From NCBI RefSeq assembly GCF_905404315.1, contig NC_066269.1, positions 2,976,001 to 3,040,000 on the forward strand: 64,000 nucleotides of DNA, given 5' to 3'. Source of the stretch: Leptidea sinapis. Lineage: Eukaryota; Arthropoda; Insecta; Lepidoptera; Pieridae. Positions within the stretch are counted from its first letter, which is position 1, and each line of letters opens with the position of its first letter. The position numbers and the translations under genes were made by a program. Shown here piece after piece: positions 12,301 to 21,300 of the stretch. Below the pieces are notes generated by a model. The model was not told the DNA's origin and searched no databases. It saw only the letters and a program-made list of their open reading frames with translations.

Positions 12301-15300
12301 ATTTGTAATGTTTAGTTTAAGTATTTTTCTTTTAAAAATAGTATAACATGCAATTAAAATTACTTGCAATAAGGGACTATCCATAAATTATGAACACGTT
12401 AAGGGGGAGGGAGTTACCGAAAAGTGACATTTAGTGAGAAGGAGCGGAGAGGAGTCCCAAATTTTTGACATCACATTTTTCACCTTACACTCTGCTTGAA
12501 TAAATGTGACCAGCTGTGATATGGACGGGTAGGGGTCATAAATCGTGTAATTCGTGCGCCTAAAGGAATTTGGAAGACACAGTGTTGGTAGGCCCCCCAC
12601 AAGATTGACCGACTATCTAGTCACGATTGACGGAATACGTTGGATGAGGACAGCGTAGGACCGATCGTCGTGGAAATCTTTGGGGGAGCCCTTTGTCCAG
12701 CAGTGGACGTCTTCCGGCTGATGATGATGATGATGGGATTTGAATTTTTGAATTTCTACAGTTTCAAAAGACTTTGCGGAGCGAGCGTCTGTTGGCGGCG
12801 GCCGTCGGGACTCGGCCAGTTCAGCCAGTACCCCCTCCACACTAGAACGCACAACCATCCACAACCCCATGCCCCTGCATATGCCGTCACCAGGTACAAA
12901 ACCATACCAAACAATACGCATGATAAAAAAAGTATTCGTGTAATTATGTACGCACGCAAGAAGTTATTATTCTTTGGCTTTAGTTATTATTCTATATAAA
13001 TGTGTGTACGTCTATGTCCTCGGTTGTTCAATGTTGTCAGTTTTGGGGATTTGTGGGTTTTTATGACTTGTTCGGTAACCTTCGCACGACACGCCACAAG
13101 TTACGATATCATCCCCACCATCTGGATATGTGGCGGTTTTCCACAGTGCGGTTTTCAAGGAGCTTTCTCCCTCGTACTACAAAGCTGTGGAATGAACTTC
13201 CTTGTGCGGTGTTTCGGGGACGATACGACATGGGTACCTTCAAAAAAAGCGCGTACACCTTCCTTAAAGGCCGACAACGCTCCTGTGATTCCTCTGGTGT
13301 TGCAAGAGAGTGTGGGCGGCGGTGATCACTTAACACCAGGTGACCCGTACGCTCGTTAGAAAACAGAATTTTGTAAATTGATTAGTAAAGCTGATATCTA
13401 TAGAGAGTACTCAGACTTTACTTACGTAAAACTTAGCTGAGATGAAGCTTAGTGCAATATTTGATTTAGTAGTACATTCGGTACATATGCTAAGCTTAGA
13501 TAGCCCAATAGAAAAGTTAAGCGCGCATTATACAAAGTACATTTTCGATTATAACTTAAATAGCCTTTAACAATAGAAAGTATAGAAAGTATACTAAATT
13601 ATAACAGTATTCAAACTTATTTGATTATTAAATTCCCTGAAATACTTATGTGGAAATCTACGAATACTTCATGCGAAATGCAGACTTGTTAAATTATTTG
13701 GTATGAGAAACGGAACGCATTTTTAGATGTGTGACAGCAGACAGTATATTATGCGGGAATTTTAAAACGTCGAATAACAGCTGTTGTGATGAAGCAAGAA
13801 ATTGTTGATCTCCTTTTTGTCCGGATTACAATCTAAGTTTTTCCTAAGCCGTCGTTATGGTGGACTTAAGTGCGAGCAAAACTTAAGCTTAGCGCGCACT
13901 CAAAGCGATGTTTAGAAATACGGACTTTGACTCAACTCGCTAGATAAGTCTGAGGAAATTCTAAGGCTGAGATCTCCTCCTCCTCGCGTCGATTACCTCA
14001 GTGCTGAGGGTCGTGATCAACTCGACAGAGTACTTTTTTGCGTATTATTTGCCGCCATCTGCCCCTGTCGGAAGCAGAGTGTAAAGCATCGTGGACAGTG
14101 GTTTCAAGGGCAGTGCGAATCTGATCGGTCCATCGCATGGGGCTCCTTCCTCTTGGTCTTCTTCCCTCCACCTTCCCTGTTACCATCAGTCTCCCCAGGT
14201 TGTCTTCATCCCTTCTGGCGATGTGACCGAAGTATTCTAGGACCCTACGCAAGCAGATGGTAGAGAGCCTAGTCACAATGCCCAGCTGTTTCAGGATCGA
14301 CACATTAGTTCGGTGTGCTGTCCAAGGTATGCCCAACATCCTTCTCCAGCACCACATTTCGAAGGCATCGATTCGTTTTCGGTCGGCTTTCTTTAAAGTC
14401 CATGTTTCAGCGCCATATATGAAAATGGAAAACACCAGTGAACGCACAAAATTGGTCTTGGTTTTTATGCTGATGGTTCTGCTCTTCCATATTTTCTCTA
14501 ATTGTGACATGGCGCCTTTTGCCATGCCGATCCTACGACGAATCTCTCCCTTGCAAGAACCATCGTTGCAGATTTCAGAGCCCAGGTATTTGAATCTGTT
14601 GACCATTTCTAATTGTAGTGTTCCGGTAAGCTCCAACCTGCCAGTCCGATCCACAACCATAACCTTTGTTTTAGACTTGTTTATAGGGAGACCCAGCTCA
14701 GCGCTGACGCTCTCCATCCTGCTAAGAAGTTCATCCATTTCAGCCTCGTTGGCCGCCAACGGAGTGGTGTCGTCAGCATAGCGTAAGTTTGTGAGTTTAT
14801 GCCCGCCAATGTTGATTCCACCGCCCCAGCCGTCGCAGGTCTTTCGTACGATGTACTCGCCGTATACGTTGAACAGGATCGGCGAAATTATACAGCCTTG
14901 TCGAACTCCCTTTTCAAAACCAAAAGGGCCTGAAGTCACCTGGTCAACCTTCACAATTCCTTGGCTGTTATAATATAATGCCTGGATCAGTGCTGTTAGG
15001 TGATTAGGCACGCCAAGCTCACCAAGTACCCTCCACAAACAACTCCATTCCACGCAGTCGAAAGCCTTGCTGTAGTCCACAAAACACATTACCATTGGGG
15101 TGTCAAACTCGTAGCATTTCTCCACCAGTTGTCGCACGTTCAGGATTTGCTCTCTGGTACCTTTTCCCTTGACGAAACCAGCCTGCTCCTGTGAGATCTG
15201 CCAATCGAGGTGATATCGAATCCGGCCGTTGATCACATGAAGCAATACTTTGCTGGCATGTGATATTAACGCGAGGATGCGGTAGTTTTCACAACTCCTG

Positions 15301-18300
15301 ATGGACCCCTTCTTGTGCAGTGGTAATATTGTTGATTGTGTCCACTCTTCAGGCCAAAAGCCGTCTTGCCAGACCTTGTTGCAAATACTATGCAGTGCGT
15401 CAACCCCCGAGTCACCCAAAGCTTTGAGAACTTCAGCTGTTACCTGATCAGGTCCTGGCGCTTTTTTACACTTAAGTTTTTGTAATGCGGCTGTTATTTC
15501 AGACCGTAAAATGTTTGGATCCAACTCTAGGGACGCCCAGTCTGTGCGACTGTCAACCACTGGAGATGACTTTTTATATAGCTGCTCACAGTATGAGCGC
15601 CATCTCTCTGCTATCCTGTCAAGTTCCATCAGTGGTCTACCATCGGGGTCCTCTATGACCCATGAATTGGGTTTGAACTGCCTGCTTAACAAACGAACTC
15701 TTTTAAACAAGTCTGCTGTTTGTAACTTATTTGCATGCGATTCCACTTCACTGCAAATGTTGGTGATAAAGTGGTTTTATTAAGGCGACAGCTTTTCTTT
15801 ATAGCTCTGGATAGTTCAGAGTATTCCTACTACGGCAGCGTTCTGCAGTCCTTTGATTTTGGTCTCCTTCCTCCTCTGAATTAGATTCCATGTGTGCTCT
15901 GAGATCCATGTCATCCTCTTATGATCTTTATTGCCTTTAGGGACAAGTTGCTTAAGGGAATCATTCATAATCGCTTTAAGATGTTTCCATTGTGAATTGA
16001 CGTCAGTGGTATCAGTCAGTGGGGCCTCGGCCAGTCTTTCTTCGGTTAGGTTCCGGAAGCATAGTTGCTGTGACGGGTTCAGGGATCTAGTCACGGGGCG
16101 TGAGGACTTATGGTTCACCTTTAACCGCAGAGAAAACACAGCCACCAACAACACATGGTCAGAGCCACAATCAGCACCAGGGAATGTTTTTACATTTTTG
16201 ACAGATGACCTCCAGCGGGTATTTATCATAATATAATCGATCTGGTTTCTGTATCGCTCCCCAGGAGATCTCCAGGTATAGAGGCGTCTTGGGTGATGCT
16301 GGTAGAGAGTGTTCATGATGGCGAGTTTTCTTCCTAAACAGAACTCCGCAAATCTCTGTCCACGCTCGTTCCTGATGCCCAGGCCATACCTTCCAACAAT
16401 ACCCGAGGAGTGTGTGCCAGGTTCGCTTTTGCCAATCTTAGCATTCCAGTCGCCGATGATGATAGTTATTTGGCGGCCAGGTATATCATCAAGCGTTTTT
16501 TCTAGGGTCCCGTAGAATTCGTCAATATCTTCATCGGACGCTGTCGAAGTGGGAGCATAGACCTGTACAATATTGAGTAGACATGGTTTCGTATTCAGCT
16601 TCATTGTGATAATTTTGTCAGATATCGGATTATAGCCGAGGACATACTTGTTCATTTTAGGTGGTAACAGGAAGCCGACTCCATTTTTACTGCAACTGTC
16701 ATTCCCCGAGAAGTATAAAGTGCTCCCCAAAGTGGTCCTAAAATGGCCCTGCCCGCGAAGATGAGTCTCGCTAACACCCAAAATCGAGATATTGAGGCGT
16801 TCTCTTTCCTCATCCACGATGCTTAATTTTCCTGGGTGCAGTAAACCCCTGGTATTCCAGGTACCAATACGATGTTCAGAAAGTAATGAGTCTCTAATTC
16901 CAGTTATTTTAATTCCACTAGTATTATTTCTTCCTTCTGAGGCCCAGTGGTCCGCGTCATCGGAAGCTTCGGTAGCATATTTCATTCTATTCGGCCCGGG
17001 AACCGAGTAGCGCCGGGCGTCAGCCGGGTCGTCGAACAAACAATTCACGTTTCCTCCTATATGCATAACTAGATGATTTTCTTGGGAGATTAGCATGGTG
17101 TGTTCCCACGTCCTTCCATGTCAGTCTTTTTGAGGGTATTTAATTCCTCAAGGTCACTGCTGGCCTAAAGATGGGTTATTTGCCGCCGCCCAATACTCGG
17201 CGTTGACGTTTTCTAGTTGCATTGTCACTTACAACCAACCCTCCTCTTTTCTCATCCGGGCTTGGGACCGGCAACGGCAGAGTTAAGGCTGAGATCTATA
17301 GATCGTACTTAGACTTTGCTCAAATTTACTTACATTAAACTTAGCTGAGTATAAGCACAGCATCATCTTTGATTTTGTTTTTATAGTCATTTGACAGCAG
17401 AAATTATGCTGAGCTTAAGCTAAGACAGCCCAATGCAAAAGTATAGTTCTCGTTTTACCAAACTCAGCTGAGATTTACTTAAGTAAAGTCTAAGTACGCT
17501 CTTATAGATCTCAACCTAATATTCCAGCTTCAGCCATATAGTCATTCAAAATTGAAAGCAATTATTGTATTTGTAAAAAATTTATGATTTTCTTCAAGTT
17601 TCGGAGGCAGTCCCAGTGGAGAGTGTTCGGATAGAAGAGGATTTACAAGAGGAACGTCTTACTCCACAAGCAGAGATGCGTCTGGCCTTGGACAAGGGGA
17701 AGGACATGCTAGCAGAACAAGAGAGATCCTCGGTGAGTTACTATTGTCACTTTTATTTTGTTTTTCAATAATATGCTATCGCATAAAATGAAGTGGACAG
17801 CTTAGATAATTTATGCGTCGCGATAGAGCCTCTTATTAGATTAGAGTCCAGGGTTATTACTTTAGTGTGCGTGACAAGTTACCTTTTACACCCGCGATTT
17901 GTTTATCACTTTGTGTTTTCGACCTCAATTTTCGCGACGGTTCACAGCTGTCACAGTCTATCTAGATTCTAGACTATTTGATCGAAGATCGAACCAGTTC
18001 CTCAGACTGTATATTTGGTGATTTATGCTATTTGATGGTGCAGCAGGATGGCGGGTCCGACCCCTGGTCGTTTCGCGCCGCGTGTCAGAAGTCTCTGCTG
18101 TGTCGCGTGGCGAGCGCAGACGCGGTGACTCTCTGTCGCACGCCCCAGCGTCGAACCGCCCCGCATACTACTTCGCGCAGTTCTGTATATGCTTGGAAAG
18201 GTAAATATATCATCATTGGTTGCGCCAGGGAATTTAGAGTGGACTGTGATATTATAAAAGTGGGGTACTCAGGTGAACAGAACAGGAATCATTAGAGTAA

Positions 18301-21300
18301 AGGGAATAGCCGGTACTCACCTCTTCCGCAAAATCCTGGGTTCTTCTATATTCGCCTGAGCGTGCTGGCAAACCATAATCTATATTTCTTTGGACACTAA
18401 AGGAAGAAATCACTACATACTCACGGCGGCAAATCAACAGGAATACTAGGATACTACTGTTCCTGGATTTATAATTAAATGTTTCGGTGCTCAACCTTCA
18501 CGTGTGGTTGCATGACGGAGTGTGTGTTCCGCCGTACGACCATAGATGTCGCGGCTCGCGGTTTAATCTTGATTTGTAACGGCTAAGTTACTAGAATAAA
18601 GGTGTAAGGGGTTATGGAAAAGGTTGTGTATTATTTGGACAACTGGCGTTACCAATCATCATCATCATCAGCCGGAAGTCTTCCACTACTGGACATGTTA
18701 GTTAGTTTAGCTGGACTATTTACACACTTTAGCCTCTTAATTGGGCCATTGTAGGTGTCCTTTCTTCTTACTCCAACCAGCCCAGATCGTCCAAGTCTAG
18801 CAGTCCTTTAAAATTGCTGCAGGCATCCGGGAGCGATGATGGAGATCGGATGATTTGTGCCCGTTGTTCATATCATAAGGTTGTTCATCATCATCGTCAT
18901 TCCATAAGGAACGCAGGATGTGGATACGAGTGTGGAGTGCTTCTTCTGCCTCCATGCAACCTCTGCACAAAGGGCTGTCTGTTACACCTATGACAACACC
19001 ACTGCTGGACAAAGATCTTACCCAAAGATCTCCTCGACGATCGGTCTTTCGCTGATTGGTGAATTGAATCAATCTGGATGTTTGCGAAACTGAAGTGGCA
19101 GTGGGCAGGTCACATTCACAATCCGTGGTTAGACTTAATAGTAATGTTAGATCCTGCAAATCAAACTTGAAAGATATTTATAACCTGCAGTTAAGATTTC
19201 TTAAAACAAATAAAAATAAGGAAAATTATGATCAGCTCTTTGAATGTATATGATAAAGCTAAATTTTCTATGTTAACTAAAATTAATAATCCCACCCTGA
19301 TAATTGAAACAAATTGGCCTACGACAACTAGATAAAAATCACAAATACTACTTACTAAAAATTTGTTATAACTATGGGAAGAGAACTGTCAACTGTTTCA
19401 TTAACGAACTGCCCAAAGAGCTGCAAGAAATGTACATAGCTGCCAAGAAAATCAAAACACGCTTTAAAAGATACTTACTTCCTGAACAAATGTATTTGAA
19501 AAAAAATATTTGAAATTTGAAAATTAAAAATAAAATAGCTCTCTGTACCCAGATAAGCCCGTGAAGTTTTTGTGGTACTTATTTGATAAGAAAAAATGTT
19601 ATGTATTTGTACTGTATTGGCCAATAAACTAAAAAATACTTGTTTTTGGTGACTGATCTGAACTGATTGATCTTGCAATCGTGAATTCATTAATAAAGCT
19701 TTTAATTTTAATCTTCCAGAACCTTCCTGTAGAAGAATCCAACATAATGAATCGGGAGTTAAACTGTAATTTTTTTTATTTAATATTTGCCGTAATATAT
19801 ATTGTTTCAGGATCGTACGTATAAAGCCACGTATTCATAAGTAAACATTTGTTAATAAACTGTTCATAAACAATGTTTCATAATGTTTCATCATCTCTGT
19901 AAACAGATTATAAACAGTTTAGAAACATAGGTGATGAAACATTGTTTATGATACGTGTTGCCGTCCGTTGCCCCACTACGAGTGGAGAGCAAGACGAAAC
20001 ATGTAGTTTATAAACAAAAGTCACGTCAAGTCAGGTGTGGACGTGTTTTGCGCGAGTTTATAAACATGGAGGTAGTTTTTTTTTTTTGATTAATGCTCTT
20101 GTGAATTATTATGTAAGCAGCAGAGAGCATCACTACCTTCTCGGGCAACATCCTGTGAACAACTGACAAGTGTGGACGGCCAAGTTTCAGAAACATGTGT
20201 TTATTGTAAACTTGTTTAACGCTAGTCATAAACAGTTTATCAACAAATGTTTACTAGTGAATTCGTGGCTTAACACATAAGTAACTTTATAATTCTGAAA
20301 TAGTCAATGTTTGACGATTTGTAAAGTGGCTGTACGTTTCTATCCACTTTAGGTTCTCGTCTCATTTTAGTTTAACTATTGCTAATTAGTGATGGATAAA
20401 ACCTTGGCTGTCAAGCATATTTTGAACACAACAAAAATTACTATTTTGAAATAATGCCTGTAAATTGGTTATTAAATGATTAAACTGATATATTATAAGA
20501 AATCGATTATAGTTCCAGAAAGCGAAACGAAACTCATGGAGATGGAGCAACTGGCACGAGCGGAAGTTCAGACGATGCGTTCGCGGACGCGATCTCAATG
20601 CCAGAACGGGAAGATGTAAGTAAACCCACCAGACCAGACGATGTCCCGGAACATCGATCAATGCTAGGAATGTATCTTACTTGACAATTTTACGGCATGG
20701 TTCTTCTCGGCCCACTAAAATATCAAGTTGGATTTGATCACTGCACTCTGGTTTTAAAAGGATCATAAGGAAAGTAACAAACTGGTCACTTAATGATAAG
20801 AAAATCATGAAAAGATCACCGCTCACCACGTTCTCATCCAACACTAACGGAATCACAGATGCGTTGCGAATCGCAAGGAACTTCTAACCACAAATTGTTT
20901 GTCCGTGGAAGTTGTTCAAACACCTTTAACGAATTGGTAAATATTTAAGATATGGAGTGTACTTTTGAGTTTTTTGGTGCAATTCTAAAATTGAACATCA
21001 ACATTGTATTTTATAGTTTATCTAAAAGACTTTTGTTTTAGAGGTAATTAATTATATGTTGAAATGTTAAATGGCATGATGATAGTTATAAAGATTCAAA
21101 GAATAAATGGTCCCTATACGGTTAGGTAAGAATAATGGTGAAAAATATACACAACTATAAAAAGACTTAAGGTAGGACCAGTGTTAATTTAATCAATGAT
21201 TTTAATAAGATAATCCATGAAACAGAAGAAAAAACACGGCAATCGGCCGTGTTAAGTGAAACACCGATTAGTAATCTAAGATCGAATGATGACACATAAT

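Larger units (their letters stand above)
13976..17283 (-). mobile_element. Nearly intact RTE-clade LINE
   Basis: A 3.3-kb element on the minus strand, with 14-bp direct repeats at both ends, a 3' tail of GAG repeats at 13976-13990 and two long open frames in the same reading frame. The endonuclease half is 15816-17096 and the reverse transcriptase half 13998-15746. Three stops lie in the 69 nt between them. It lies in the intron 10799-17598, opposite to the host gene. Full 5' end, tail and target duplication mean it inserted as a whole; its good coding state suggests a fairly recent event. Confidence 0.9.

Noticed and set aside
12613..12999. Frames around the GATGAT tail and following sequence
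   Set aside because: Coding-like appearance comes from the RTE 3' end and the His or Met run of the GAT repeat.
20513..20615. A second open frame in this exon rich in Gly/Ser/Asp
   Set aside because: It reads plausibly (GTSGSSDDAFADA), but its phase does not fit the exons before it and leads into a stop in the exon after it. The chosen frame fits both neighbours.
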